Shown: positions 33,130 to 42,474, counted from the stretch's first letter. The stretch is DNA of 64,000 nt from a bacterium (GCA_017396025.1 JAFQNF010000044.1:108259-172258); one strand, 5' to 3'. Program-made: numbers and translations. The notes: a model not told the origin generated them from the sequence alone.

Positions 33130-34167
33130 CTACCTTATTAACATACAATCACCGTAACTGTAAAATCTATATTTGTTTTGAATTGCTTCATCATATGCTT
33201 TAAAAATATATTCTTTTGTTGCCATTGCACTAACTAACATTAATAATGTTGATTTAGGCAGATGGAAGTTCGTAATCAATTTGTCTACAATTTTAAACTC
33301 ATAACCAGGATAGATAAACAATTCACTACTATCTTGAATTGGAATAATCTTTCCATATTTGTTCATAACCGTTTCAAGTGTTCTAACAGAGGTTGTTCCT
33401 ACTGCAACAATATTTTTACCTTGTTCTTTCGCTTCATTTATCATTTTGGCTGATTCTTCTGAAATCTCAAACCATTCTGAATCCATTTTGTGTTCTAAAA
33501 TATTCTCACATTTTACAGGTTTAAAAGTTCCTAAACCAACATTCAAGGTTACAAAACAATGTTTCGTACCTTGTTTTTCTAGCTTTTCTAATATTTCTTT
33601 TGTAAAATGAAGTCCTGCTGTTGGCGCTGCTACTGCACCTTCTTTTTGTGCGAATACGGTTTGATATCTGTCAAAGTCTAATGCTTTATATTCCTCGTTT
33701 GTCATTTTTCTTTCAATATATGGAGGAAGCGGAATATTTCCAACTTTGTCTAAAATTTCAAATATATTACCTTCGTAGATAAGTCGAATTTGCCATTTAT
33801 CGTCATCTTTTCTTAAAACTTCAATAGAAAGTTCATCAGAAACTTTTAAAATCATTCCTTCTTTTACTCTTTTTGAAGGTTTGATAAGTGAAATCCACAC
33901 ATCCTTTTCAATTTCTCTAACTAGGAAAATTTCAATTAATGCGCCGGTATCTTTTGTTGCATATAATCGTGCCGGAATAACTTTTGTGTTGTTTAAAACA
34001 AGTAAGTCATTTTCATCTAAAAAATCTGTTATATCGCAAAAATGTTTGTGTATAAAATCTTTTTTTACGCGGTCAAGTACCAGCATTTTAGATAAATCTC
34101 TTTTTTGTGCTGGTACTTGTGCAATTAATTCTTCTGGTAAATTATAATTGAATTCTTCAAGTAACAT
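33130..34167 (-). CDS. queA: S-adenosylmethionine:tRNA ribosyltransferase-isomerase QueA
   Basis: 345 residues, the normal length. Family signatures are clear: F-N-Y-N-L-P-E-E-L-I-A-Q-V-P near the start, L-V-L-N-N-T-K-V-I-P-A-R, A-A-P-T-A-G-L-H-F-T and V-G-L-G-T-F-K-P-V. It converts preQ1-tRNA to epoxyqueuosine-tRNA. The start ATG shares one base with the yidC stop, so the genes are coupled although functionally unrelated. Confidence 0.95.
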   Translation of the reverse strand: MLLEEFNYNLPEELIAQVPAQKRDLSKMLVLDRVKKDFIHKHFCDITDFLDENDLLVLNNTKVIPARLYATKDTGALIEIFLVREIEKDVWISLIKPSKRVKEGMILKVSDELSIEVLRKDDDKWQIRLIYEGNIFEILDKVGNIPLPPYIERKMTNEEYKALDFDRYQTVFAQKEGAVAAPTAGLHFTKEILEKLEKQGTKHCFVTLNVGLGTFKPVKCENILEHKMDSEWFEISEESAKMINEAKEQGKNIVAVGTTSVRTLETVMNKYGKIIPIQDSSELFIYPGYEFKIVDKLITNFHLPKSTLLMLVSAMATKEYIFKAYDEAIQNKYRFYSYGDCMLIR

Positions 34168-35270
34168 TATTTTCTATCTGTCTCTATTGTTTTTGTATCA
34201 ATAGCTTCAATGGTTTTTGCGTTAGATAAATCTTTTGAACTAATACCTTTTTTTTGATTATCTTCTGCTTCTAATTGTTTGTTAATAACAATTGTTTGAA
34301 CAATTTGGATAATGTTGCTTATTACCAAATATAAAAGTACACCAGCAGGGATTGGAGCAATAATGAACATAAAGATAATCATAATTGGCATCATTGTTCC
34401 CATCATTTTTTGCATTTGTGCTTGCATTGGATCTTGAGGTGTATTTTTATTTGTAGCCATCATTATTTTTTGTGTAAGAATCATTGTTCCTGCAAATAAT
34501 AAGATTAATATTAAAACATCCATATGGAATTGACCTTGCGGTGCAGTTGTTGGCATTGATGCTGCCATAATTCCATCACGTTTTTCAAATGTTACAGTTT
34601 CAACTTCTCTTGTTTTTATGTTTTGAACATCAACTTTTGCAGATGTTATTTTTTCTAATTGGCTGTATTTCAAATTGAAGTTATCTAAATCAATTTTTAA
34701 ATCAACAGTTTCATTTGGAACAATTGCACCTTGAACTTTAATTGGCTCTTTGCCTGTAATCTTAACGTTATCAAGTGTTTCGTCGCCCATAGAAACAACA
34801 ACTTTCTTATAAACTGTAAATTTGTCACTTCCATCAACGCTAAATACGTTATCGTATGAAATACCAGCATTTCCTCTTAAAGTTGTATCTAATCTTTTAA
34901 TAAATAAGAATGGAGAATTTCCTGCTTCTTGAATGAATTGTGGGCTTATTAATGCTGTATAAAGCAAGATAAATATTGGCATTTGAATTAACAAAGGAAG
35001 ACATCCAGCCATTGGGTTGAATTTGTTTTCTTTGTAGAACTCCATCATTTTTCTTTGCATAGTTTGAGGGTCGTTCTTATATCTATCTTGTAAAGCTTTA
35101 ATTTTTGGTTGCAAAATTTGCATTACTCTCATAGAACGTTGTTGAGATACGCCTAAAGGCCATAGTGCAGCTCTAACCAATATTGTTAATGCGATAATTG
35201 CTAAACCATAACTACCTGTTAGTCCATTTAAGAATTTTAAAAATTCTACGGTCATTCCTGTGAAATCCAC
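34167..35270 (-). CDS. yidC: Membrane protein insertase YidC with internal insert
   Basis: 367 residues. There is no large N-terminal periplasmic domain of the proteobacterial kind; the protein starts directly with the first core helix (Y-G-L-A-I-I-A-L-T-I-L-V-R). The basic cytoplasmic hairpin (Q-Q-R-S-M-R-V-M-Q-I-L-Q-P-K) and N-P-M-A-G-C-L-P-L-L-I-Q-M-P-I follow. Residues about 130-240 form a beta-rich insert between core helices, similar in position to cyanobacterial YidC. The C-terminus has the last helices and a polar tail. It inserts and folds inner-membrane proteins with or without SecYEG. Confidence 0.92.
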   Translation of the reverse strand: MDFTGMTVEFLKFLNGLTGSYGLAIIALTILVRAALWPLGVSQQRSMRVMQILQPKIKALQDRYKNDPQTMQRKMMEFYKENKFNPMAGCLPLLIQMPIFILLYTALISPQFIQEAGNSPFLFIKRLDTTLRGNAGISYDNVFSVDGSDKFTVYKKVVVSMGDETLDNVKITGKEPIKVQGAIVPNETVDLKIDLDNFNLKYSQLEKITSAKVDVQNIKTREVETVTFEKRDGIMAASMPTTAPQGQFHMDVLILILLFAGTMILTQKIMMATNKNTPQDPMQAQMQKMMGTMMPIMIIFMFIIAPIPAGVLLYLVISNIIQIVQTIVINKQLEAEDNQKKGISSKDLSNAKTIEAIDTKTIETDRK

Positions 35271-35288
35271 TTTATAATTTCTCCCTTC

Positions 35289-36689
35289 TTAAGCGTTAAT
35301 TAATTCTTCGGCTTTTTCTTCATCTTTTAATACTTGTTTGTTATCCTCAGCTAAATCAGTTGTGACTTTTGCTGTACCGTGTTTTGTTTTGCCCCATTCC
35401 ATATTGTTTTTCATAAATATAATTTTAAAAACAATAAATACTGCAATTGGGAACCACAATATAACCATATATAATGACGTTGCTACTGATTGTGCTAAGT
35501 TTTCTAGTGGCTTAAGTTTAACGTATTTTCTTAAGCTATAGAATAATGCAACAATGAAGAACCCACACATTGCAAGTGATAGCGCTGCTGATGATAAAAT
35601 CCAGTTTGGGTCGTCTTTTATAAATCTATATGATTGAAATGTTATTTCAGATACCATCCATACAGGCAATATAAATTCTGTAATATACGCTGTCATATCT
35701 AAACTTACACGTAGAGACATATCTTTTGATGTTAAAACATCAGAAAAATGTTCCAAATATCTTCTAATACTTCCTTCAATCCATCTTCTTCTTTGTTTAA
35801 CAAGAGGAATATATGATGGAACACCTTCTTCATAAACACAAACTTCTGGACAAAAACGAACGTCCCATCCTTTGATTTGCATTCTTGTAGAAAGGTCTAA
35901 ATCGTCTGTAATTGTGTAAATATTCCAACCACCAACATCTTCAAGTGCTGTTCTTTTTATTAATTCACCATTGCCTCTTAATTCAACAGCTCCTTTTACT
36001 GAGTCTCTACCCACTTGGAAGTGTGTATCTATAGCCATCTCGTTATCTTGGCAACGAGTTAAGAAATTTTGTTCTCTGTTTATAATTACTTTTCTGGCTT
36101 GAACAGCACCAACTTGTTCTGGTTCAAGTGCAGGAATAAGTTCTCTAAGAAAATCTGGTTTAACTCTTGCATCTGCGTCAAAAACAAGAATTGCATCACC
36201 TTTTGCGATTTTTAAAGCATCGTTTAAAACGGCAGATTTACCTGGGAATGCTTCTTTTGTTCTTGAAAAATATTTTAATTTCGGATATCTTGTGCAGATT
36301 TCCTCTAGAACTTGTGCTGTGTTATCTTCGCTTCTATCGTCAATTACGATGATTTCGTATTTTGGATATTCTATTTTAGAAATATTTTCAATTGTTTTTT
36401 CAATAACTTCTGCTTCATTGTGCGCAGGAATCATAATACTTACGTAAGGAGTATAATTATAATTCTTTTCAACAGGGTGTTTTCTTTGTTTTCTTACTCT
36501 ATGCTTAAATGCAATTTGCATGTACGCTGTATAAAGTGTCATAAATGACAAAATTGTAATAAGCGCACATGGTGTGTTCATGTGATTTTGGAAGAAATAT
36601 AAAAGCACCAACATTGATGATATTATGGATAAAAGTACTATTCTTTCCTTCATTAAGTTATCCCATATTCTCTCTAATCTAGTTTGCAA
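35289..36689 (-). CDS. Processive family 2 glycosyltransferase, similar in pattern to cyanobacterial glucolipid synthase
   Basis: 466 residues. Two N-terminal membrane helices (about 17-57), a GT-A domain with M-I-P-A-H-N-E-A-E, F-D-A-D-A (DxD), E-L-R-G-N-G-E, T-I-T-D-D-L-D-L and Q-R-R-R-W, then three or four C-terminal helices. The order and wording E-L-R-G-N-G...G-G-W-N...T-I-T-D-D-L-D-L...E-E-G-V...R-R-W-x-E-G recalls cyanobacterial monoglucosyldiacylglycerol synthase (Sll1377 type). Cellulose- or PNAG-type synthases are alternatives. It lies upstream of yidC with an 18-base gap, as first gene of the operon. Confidence 0.8.
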   Translation of the reverse strand: MQTRLERIWDNLMKERIVLLSIISSMLVLLYFFQNHMNTPCALITILSFMTLYTAYMQIAFKHRVRKQRKHPVEKNYNYTPYVSIMIPAHNEAEVIEKTIENISKIEYPKYEIIVIDDRSEDNTAQVLEEICTRYPKLKYFSRTKEAFPGKSAVLNDALKIAKGDAILVFDADARVKPDFLRELIPALEPEQVGAVQARKVIINREQNFLTRCQDNEMAIDTHFQVGRDSVKGAVELRGNGELIKRTALEDVGGWNIYTITDDLDLSTRMQIKGWDVRFCPEVCVYEEGVPSYIPLVKQRRRWIEGSIRRYLEHFSDVLTSKDMSLRVSLDMTAYITEFILPVWMVSEITFQSYRFIKDDPNWILSSAALSLAMCGFFIVALFYSLRKYVKLKPLENLAQSVATSLYMVILWFPIAVFIVFKIIFMKNNMEWGKTKHGTAKVTTDLAEDNKQVLKDEEKAEELINA

Positions 36690-36777
36690 ACACTTGCTTC
36701 TAACATTCTACCAAAAACATATTGGCTTTTTCACATAATATTACTTTTCGTTACTAATATAAGTTTTTTTTAATGCG

Positions 36778-36786
36778 TGTTATAAT
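36778..36786 (+). promoter_or_regulatory. Extended -10 immediately upstream of the membrane protein gene
   Basis: TGT-TATAAT (hexamer 36781-36786) ends 7 bases before the ATG at 36794, with no recognisable -35 and no ribosome binding site. A leaderless transcript is likely. Confidence 0.55.
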
Positions 36787-36793
36787 TCTATGT

Positions 36794-37630
36794 ATGTTTA
36801 AAAGAGCGTCAAGTATTCTTAGAAATAATATGATATTTATACAACCACTGTTGTTGTATTTATTACTTTTGATGACTTCATTGACATTTGTTTTAGCTAA
36901 AGAAATGTATTTTGTCTCAAAATGTATGCTCCTGTTATCAATTATTTTGATGACGATAGCATTTAGTGCTGGTTGGTTTTATGTTAATAAGCTTGGAATT
37001 CAAAATTATAACAGTAGTGACGAAGTAGAAGTTGTTGTTTTAAAGGCTAAAGAAAATATTAAAAAATTTTTTGTTGGTGTTGGCGAAAATTTCTTTAAAT
37101 CGTTTGGCGGTTTTGTTATATGTACTATTTTATATTTTGTTGGTGTTTTTGTTGTTGGGAATTTGTGCTTATCTGTTTATGGTGAACCAACTGTTATTAT
37201 GGATATGCCAAAATTGGCACAAACTCAAACAAATGCTGAATTAGTGGCATATTTGAATAATATTTCAGAAACAGATAAACTTGCTTTTGTAAGTTGGATA
37301 TGGGCCTTTGTTGTTTTAAGTTCTGTTTTAAATTTCTTTTGTATTTTATATTTTGCCGTTCTTAATATTGAAAAAAGAAATATTTTTGCAACTTTATGGC
37401 TTACTGTTAAATTCTTTTTTATGAATTTAATTCCAAATATTGGAATCATCTTTTCTATGTTTTTTGCGTATTTGTTTTTAAATATTTTGTCGTTCTTGCT
37501 TGGTGCCGGTCCAATATCTTTTTTCATTTTGATTATTCTTTTTGCTTTGTATTTAAATTATTATGTTCTTTTGGTATTCTGTTTCTATGACGAAAAAACA
37601 AAAGATAATAGCAATAACAGGTCCGAGTAG
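36794..37630 (+). CDS. Multi-spanning membrane protein of unknown function
   Basis: 278 residues with about six hydrophobic helices and no cysteine- or histidine-rich site. The middle loop (Q-T-N-A-E-L-V-A-Y-L-N-N-I-S-E) is probably external or cytoplasmic. The overall plan resembles small YesL/DUF4013-like membrane proteins, but I cannot assign a family. The ATG at 36794 is preferred over the one at 36773 because the promoter -10 box lies between them. The 3' end overlaps miaA by 44 bases. Confidence 0.7.
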   Translation: MFKRASSILRNNMIFIQPLLLYLLLLMTSLTFVLAKEMYFVSKCMLLLSIILMTIAFSAGWFYVNKLGIQNYNSSDEVEVVVLKAKENIKKFFVGVGENFFKSFGGFVICTILYFVGVFVVGNLCLSVYGEPTVIMDMPKLAQTQTNAELVAYLNNISETDKLAFVSWIWAFVVLSSVLNFFCILYFAVLNIEKRNIFATLWLTVKFFFMNLIPNIGIIFSMFFAYLFLNILSFLLGAGPISFFILIILFALYLNYYVLLVFCFYDEKTKDNSNNRSE

Positions 37631-38492
37631 TTCTGGAAAAACAGCGCTATCTGTTTCTTTGGCAAAGGAAATAAATGGAGAAATAATTTCTGTTGATTCA
37701 AGACAAATATATAAAGGTCTTGATATTGGAAGTGCAAAGCCAACAATGGACGAAAGGCAAGGAATAATTCATCATATGATGGATATAATTGAAGTGACCG
37801 CCCCTTTTACTGTTGCTGATTTTTGTGATGAAGCAAATAAAATTATAGGGGATATAATTTCTCGTGGAAAAGTTCCAATTTTGGCGGGTGGAACTGGGTT
37901 GTATTTTAGAACATTGCTTCAAGATTTTGATTTGCCAAGAGTTGCACCGAATGAAGAACTTCGCAAAGAATTAAATAAAAAATCTTGTGAAGAACTTTAT
38001 AATATGCTTCTTGAAAAAGATTATGAAATAGCACAAAAAATTCATTTTAATAATAAAGTTAAAATTATAAGAGCATTGGAAGTATGTATTTCACTTGGAG
38101 TTCCAATGAGTAAAGCGCAAAAGAAAAAAGACTCTCCTTATGATGTTTTATGGATTGGTTTGAATACCCAAGATAGAGATTTCTTATATGAAAGAATTAA
38201 TAAAAGGGTTGAGGTAATGTTATCTCAAGGACTTGAACAAGAAGCAAAAACTTTATTTGAAAAATATGGTGAAAATAATATTTTAATGAGTACGATTGGA
38301 TATCAGGAATTTCTTCCATATTTTAAAGGTGAAATTGAATTTTCTATTGCTATTGAACAATTAAAACAGAACACGAGAAGATATGCTAAACGTCAAATAA
38401 GTTGGTTTAACGCAAATAAAGATATAAATTGGTTTGATATTAAAACAGTTGATGTTAATGAAATAATAAATTTTGTAAAGATAAAAATTTGA
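37587..38492 (+). CDS. miaA: tRNA dimethylallyltransferase MiaA
   Basis: About 301 residues. P-loop G-P-S-S-S-G-K-T near the start, D-S-R-Q-I-Y, G-S-A-K-P-T, G-G-T-G-L-Y and the late R-R-Y-A-K-R-Q are all present. It adds a dimethylallyl group to A37 of tRNAs reading UNN codons. The ATG at 37587 gives the standard K-K-Q-K-I-I-A-I-T-G-P start. An upstream in-frame start would lie deeper in the preceding gene. Translation may be coupled to the overlapping membrane protein gene. Confidence 0.95.
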   Translation: MTKKQKIIAITGPSSSGKTALSVSLAKEINGEIISVDSRQIYKGLDIGSAKPTMDERQGIIHHMMDIIEVTAPFTVADFCDEANKIIGDIISRGKVPILAGGTGLYFRTLLQDFDLPRVAPNEELRKELNKKSCEELYNMLLEKDYEIAQKIHFNNKVKIIRALEVCISLGVPMSKAQKKKDSPYDVLWIGLNTQDRDFLYERINKRVEVMLSQGLEQEAKTLFEKYGENNILMSTIGYQEFLPYFKGEIEFSIAIEQLKQNTRRYAKRQISWFNANKDINWFDIKTVDVNEIINFVKIKI

Positions 38493-38545
38493 TATAACAA
38501 AATATTTTTTTATGAACATTAAAACAGTTGTGATAACAATTAGGA

Positions 38546-38845
38546 ATGTATATGCAAGTAAGTGCTAGTAACCAGCCTATAACAACAAATAGAAAATATG
38601 CAAGAGCCGCTGCAAAAGGCGCATTGTTAACATCTGGAGCATTAACTGTATCATCTGCAGTTTCTTGGGCATCAGATTCTGCATATATGAAAGAAGTTGT
38701 AAAAAATACAGGCGGTAAGGCGAAATATGCAGCTACATATGCATTAGGTTTAGCTGTTTTAACAGCTGCTGGTGCTCTTCTAAGCACAGCATTGACCTTC
38801 ATTGCTGATAAAATTACCCCTAAAAAACCTCCAAAAGCAGTGTAA
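38546..38845 (+). CDS. Small Ala-rich membrane protein of unknown function
   Basis: 99 residues with two Ala/Gly/Leu-rich hydrophobic segments (about 27-47 and 66-88) and a short basic proline tail (P-K-K-P-P-K-A-V). The start may be ATG 38546 or ATG 38552; TTAGGAA precedes them. It is similar in style to the proteins at 42490-42933 and 43133-43543. No family recognised; probably a lineage-specific membrane protein. Confidence 0.6.
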   Translation: MYMQVSASNQPITTNRKYARAAAKGALLTSGALTVSSAVSWASDSAYMKEVVKNTGGKAKYAATYALGLAVLTAAGALLSTALTFIADKITPKKPPKAV

Positions 38846-38869
38846 CTAATTCTTCTTCTCATATAATAT

Positions 38870-38900
38870 AAAAAAATAAGCCCCTCAGTTTGAAGGGCTT
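38870..38900 (-). terminator. Terminator of the uridine kinase-like gene
   Basis: On the minus strand AAGCCC...GGGCTT, with an internal TCA/TGA pairing, is followed by a T-run. On the plus strand the same stem has only a weak T-run, so it is less effective for the small gene. Confidence 0.75.
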
Positions 38901-38919
38901 AAATCTTTTACATTCCTAT

Positions 38920-39786
38920 TTATTCGGGACTAGAGAAATTATTTGTGATAGTAAAAATATAATCAATTATTTGTGAAAAATATTCTAAAGAAGACGCACC
39001 ATTGATTATGATATCTGATGCATCTTTCTTTGGAAGAATATATTTCTTAGAAGCCTCTCTTACGTACGCAAGTTGTTTACGAGCGTTTTCCTCATTTTGG
39101 TTACGTGATGTTTGGGCTCTATATAAAAACCATTTTTCTTGTATTTCTGGTTTAACGTCAACATATAGTTTTACGTCAAATAAATCAGCAACTGCGCCAT
39201 GCATTGTTGCCATACCTTCAACTACAATAACTTTTTTTGCTTTCTTTGGAATTGCGTTTGGTACAACTACGCCTGTTCCATTTACAAGGTATTCTGGAAT
39301 CCTAACGTCTTCACCTCTTGAAAGCTTTTCTAAATCGATAAATAATTGTTCCAAATTAAAATTATCTGGGGAATCAACGTCAAACCCTGACGCTAATAGG
39401 TTATCGAATGAACCATGTTTTTTTATTAAATCTGATATATCTCTAAAATAGTTATCTGCACTTAAAATCTCGATTGGCATATTTAATCGTTCTGTGGCTT
39501 GTTTTATAGTGTTGCATATTGTCGTTTTGCCACTTGCAGATTCGCCGCTTATTCCTATTAGAATATGTTTTTCCGGATTATTAATCAATCTTCGAGTGAA
39601 TTTTGGAATAAAGTCAGGATGAATCTTTTGGAAGATTGGCGCTTCACTATTCTTGTCATAGTTTAAAATCTGTTTAAACTTTGAATATAAGTAAATCGCA
39701 AGAAACTCTCTACCTGACCTTGTTGAAAAATCCGGTTTTAAAATCTTGTCCGTATGTTTCGCTTCTTTTTCTAATAGGGAATTCAT
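38920..39786 (-). CDS. Uridine kinase-like P-loop nucleoside kinase
   Basis: About 288 residues. An N-terminal extension of about 75 residues precedes the P-loop G-I-S-G-E-S-A-S-G-K-T-T. Then come L-S-A-D-N-Y-F-R, D-S-P-D-N-F-N (the substrate-side D-x-P motif of uridine/phosphoribulokinases), I-P-E-Y and V-V-E-G-M. Uridine kinase proper is about 210 residues, so this is a longer relative and the substrate is uncertain. The ATG at 39786 is preferred; an in-frame TTG at 39804 sits directly on the GAGG. A terminator follows and the gene appears monocistronic. Confidence 0.75.
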   Translation of the reverse strand: MNSLLEKEAKHTDKILKPDFSTRSGREFLAIYLYSKFKQILNYDKNSEAPIFQKIHPDFIPKFTRRLINNPEKHILIGISGESASGKTTICNTIKQATERLNMPIEILSADNYFRDISDLIKKHGSFDNLLASGFDVDSPDNFNLEQLFIDLEKLSRGEDVRIPEYLVNGTGVVVPNAIPKKAKKVIVVEGMATMHGAVADLFDVKLYVDVKPEIQEKWFLYRAQTSRNQNEENARKQLAYVREASKKYILPKKDASDIIINGASSLEYFSQIIDYIFTITNNFSSPE

Positions 39787-39945
39787 ACTCTTTGAAAACC
39801 TCAAAAAAATATTTTTGCTATGTTAATCATTTTACATTAAACTTTTTGGCAATCAAATATTTAATTATAAAGCGCAATGAAAATCTTTACATTATCCTTC
39901 AAAATATAGAAGGGTAGGTTATTTGAATTTATAAAGGAATGGAAT

Positions 39946-40167
39946 ATGAGATATTTATTACTTATTGGCTTTTTAATTGTTGCTTCGCCTGTTGTTGCAT
40001 CTTGTTATACTGGTTTTGCATGTTCAATAGATTCTTTGCAAATGCAGGAAAACATTAATGCAATAGAAAATTATTTTGCACGAAATGTAATTGAACCAAA
40101 CTATATTACAGGAATTCCGAATTTTATAACATATAACGATTTATTTATGTTTAACACAATTGTTTAA
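39946..40167 (+). CDS. Small secreted protein
   Basis: 73 residues beginning with a convincing signal peptide (R-Y then L-L-L-I-G-F-L-I-V-A-S-P-V-V-A-S, likely cleavage near residue 19). Two cysteines follow just after it (C-Y-T-G-F-A-C), which may form a disulfide. The mature part is about 54 residues and polar. AAAGGAATGGA precedes the ATG. Its 3' end overlaps the convergent phosphohexomutase gene by 17 bases. No family recognised. Confidence 0.6.
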   Translation: MRYLLLIGFLIVASPVVASCYTGFACSIDSLQMQENINAIENYFARNVIEPNYITGIPNFITYNDLFMFNTIV

Positions 40168-41521
40168 CAATGGTTTCAAGTTCTGTTATTTTTTCTTCCT
40201 TGTCTGATTCAAAGTAAATTCTTAAAAGCGGTTCTGTGCCGCTTTTTCTTATTAAAATCCAGCTTCCATCATCAAGAAGAAGTTTTAAGCCATCCATTGT
40301 GTTTTTATTTATTATTTTATATTCACCTATATTTTCATAAGTATTAAATTTATCAATAATTTTTTGTTGTTCATCTTTTGACGCTAGCTTTAAATCGACT
40401 CTGTCGTTAATAAAATCACGTCCTAAACTTGAATACAATTCACTTTGAAGTTCATATAATTTTTTGCCAGATTTTGAAAGCATTTCGATAATTAAAAGGT
40501 TTGCAATAATGCCGTCTTTTTCAGGAATATGACCTTTTATACTTAACCCACCAGATTCTTCACCAGCAATTAACACGTCATTGTTTCTCATAGCGCTACC
40601 AAGCCATTTGAAACCAACAGGTGTTTCAATTACTTCAATGTTGTTTTGTTTTGCATATAAATTTAGAGCAGAGCTCGCGCCCACAGTTTTTGCTAAAACT
40701 CCATTTAATCCTTTTGATTTTAAGTGTTTTACAAGAAGAGCGATAATATCGTTTGCGCTCACAAATTCACCTTTTTCATTGAAAACTCCAAATCTGTCGC
40801 CATCTCCATCGTTGCTTAAGCCGATTAACCCTGTTTTTATACATTGTTCTTTAAGCTCTGGTAAGTATTTCTCTTTAGGGTCTGGCATGTGACCACCAAA
40901 ATTAATATCTCTTTCTAAGTTTTTAGAATTATTTTTTATTCCGTTATCATCAAGAAGTCTTTTAAATAATTTCGCAGCAGCTCCATGATGTCCGTCGTAA
41001 TTGATTTCTATGTTTTTTAGTGTGCTAAAATCAATGAGTTTTTTTATATGTTCAATATATTCTTCTTCAAAACAAACTTTTTTGTATGTTTTTGCTTTAG
41101 TTTTGTTTGCAAAAGTTTTTTCTAAGTTATCAACGATTTCTTTAACCATTGAATCTTCAGCTGGGCCACCATAAGGCGGGATAAATTTAATTCCTAAATA
41201 TTCTGGCGGATTATGTGATGCTGTAATCATAATTGCATATGCATTTTGATTAAGTGCTGCATAAGCCAAAACAGGTGTTGCAATAACTTTTTCACTTGCT
41301 TCAACATCAAATCCAAAAGAAGCTAATTTTTCTGCAATGTAAAACGCAAAATTATCAGCTTGGTTTCTTGGATCATATCCAACGATAATTTTTTTATTAA
41401 AAGATGACTCATTAAAAATGTAGGTTGCAATCCCATTTATAACTTTATCTGTGTTCTCATAAGTAAAGTCTTCATTTAATATTGCTCTCCAACCATCTGT
41501 TCCAAATTTTATTTGTGTCAT
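40151..41521 (-). CDS. Phosphoglucomutase/phosphomannomutase family protein
   Basis: 456 residues of the alpha-D-phosphohexomutase superfamily. The N-terminus F-G-T-D-G-W-R-A, active-site phosphoserine loop T-A-S-H-N-P-P, metal-binding D-G-D-G-D-R, sugar-binding G-E-E-S-G-G and phosphate-binding R-K-S-G-T-E-P appear in the usual order. The G-E-E-S-G-G loop favours glucose-1/6-phosphate, which would feed UDP-glucose and the UDP-glucose dehydrogenase at 17563. Mannose activity is not excluded. Confidence 0.9.
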   Translation of the reverse strand: MTQIKFGTDGWRAILNEDFTYENTDKVINGIATYIFNESSFNKKIIVGYDPRNQADNFAFYIAEKLASFGFDVEASEKVIATPVLAYAALNQNAYAIMITASHNPPEYLGIKFIPPYGGPAEDSMVKEIVDNLEKTFANKTKAKTYKKVCFEEEYIEHIKKLIDFSTLKNIEINYDGHHGAAAKLFKRLLDDNGIKNNSKNLERDINFGGHMPDPKEKYLPELKEQCIKTGLIGLSNDGDGDRFGVFNEKGEFVSANDIIALLVKHLKSKGLNGVLAKTVGASSALNLYAKQNNIEVIETPVGFKWLGSAMRNNDVLIAGEESGGLSIKGHIPEKDGIIANLLIIEMLSKSGKKLYELQSELYSSLGRDFINDRVDLKLASKDEQQKIIDKFNTYENIGEYKIINKNTMDGLKLLLDDGSWILIRKSGTEPLLRIYFESDKEEKITELETIVKQLC

Positions 41522-41583
41522 CTCTTATTCCTTTTTGAATTTTCGTGTAAAATTATTTTATAAAAGAATTAAAGGTTTCGCAA

Positions 41584-42441
41584 ATGACAGAATTTTCAGT
41601 TGAAAATATATATTATCTTGGACCAGACGGTTCTAACGCACATAGTGCAATGTTGAAGTTTTTAGAAAAATGTAATATTAAAGCAAAAAACCTAAAACCG
41701 CAAAAAGATATTAGAAGAGCAATTGATACGTTAAAACAAGATTATTCGTCTGTTTGTATTTTGCCTATTGAAAATTCTATTCAAGGCATTGTTCGTGAAA
41801 CTATTGATAATCTTTTGAAAAATGAAGATTTGAAAATTAGAATTCAAGGTGAAATTTCTTTGCCTATAAAACACTTGTTGCTTGCAAAAACAGCGGATAA
41901 AAACGAGATAAAAAAGATTTTTTCTCATCCTCAGGCATTGGCTCAATGTAGTAATAATCTTTATAAAAAGTATAAAGATGTAGAACTTCATGACCTTTCA
42001 TCAACTAGTTATGCTGCTCAAAAAGTTGCAGAAAGCGAAGATTGTAGTTATGCAGCTATTGCTAATGAAACTTGTGCAAAAATGTTTAATTTGAATATCC
42101 TTGATAATGATTTGAATGATGAAACAGATAATAAAACAAGATTCTACCTTTTGGGACGAGAAGAAATCAAATACAAGAATGATAATGGAAAAACAGCAAT
42201 AATTCTTTCAACAAAAAATAAATCAGGTGCGCTTTGTGATGTGCTTCAAATTTTTAAGAAACATGACATTAATTTAACCTATATTGATTCAAGACCATCC
42301 AAAAGAAAACTTGGTGAATACTTGTTCTTTATGGAACTCGATGGGTTTGAGGGTGACTATAAAATAAAAATGGCCTTAGAAGAACTCATGAACTATGTTG
42401 ATTTTATTAAAATTTTAGGTTCATTTTGTATATATGAATAA
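41584..42441 (+). CDS. pheA: Prephenate dehydratase
   Basis: 285 residues. The catalytic domain (about 1-185) has Y-Y-L-G-P-D-G-S, L-P-I-E-N-S-I-Q-G and the catalytic T-R-F motif (K-T-R-F-Y-L-L). A C-terminal ACT domain (about 200-280) includes K-S-G-A-L and E-S-R-like D-S-R-P-S-K, which bind phenylalanine for feedback control. The usual G-x-x-G-T-F/Y start is modified to G-P-D-G-S-N-A-H. It converts prephenate to phenylpyruvate. AAAGG lies before the ATG, and a strong terminator follows. Confidence 0.9.
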   Translation: MTEFSVENIYYLGPDGSNAHSAMLKFLEKCNIKAKNLKPQKDIRRAIDTLKQDYSSVCILPIENSIQGIVRETIDNLLKNEDLKIRIQGEISLPIKHLLLAKTADKNEIKKIFSHPQALAQCSNNLYKKYKDVELHDLSSTSYAAQKVAESEDCSYAAIANETCAKMFNLNILDNDLNDETDNKTRFYLLGREEIKYKNDNGKTAIILSTKNKSGALCDVLQIFKKHDINLTYIDSRPSKRKLGEYLFFMELDGFEGDYKIKMALEELMNYVDFIKILGSFCIYE

Positions 42442-42443
42442 AA

Positions 42444-42474
42444 AAAGAACCGTTGATTTAACGGTTCTTTTTTA
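42444..42474. terminator. Bidirectional terminator after pheA
   Basis: AAAGAACCGTT (42444-42454), loop GATTT, AACGGTTCTTT (42460-42470) with T-runs on both strands. Shared with the convergent small gene at 42490. Confidence 0.92.

Noticed and set aside
38455..38862. A 135-residue minus-strand ORF opposite the small Ala-rich gene.
   Set aside because: It is the antisense of a better-supported gene with its own start region, and its composition (Ala-rich by mirror effect) is artefactual.
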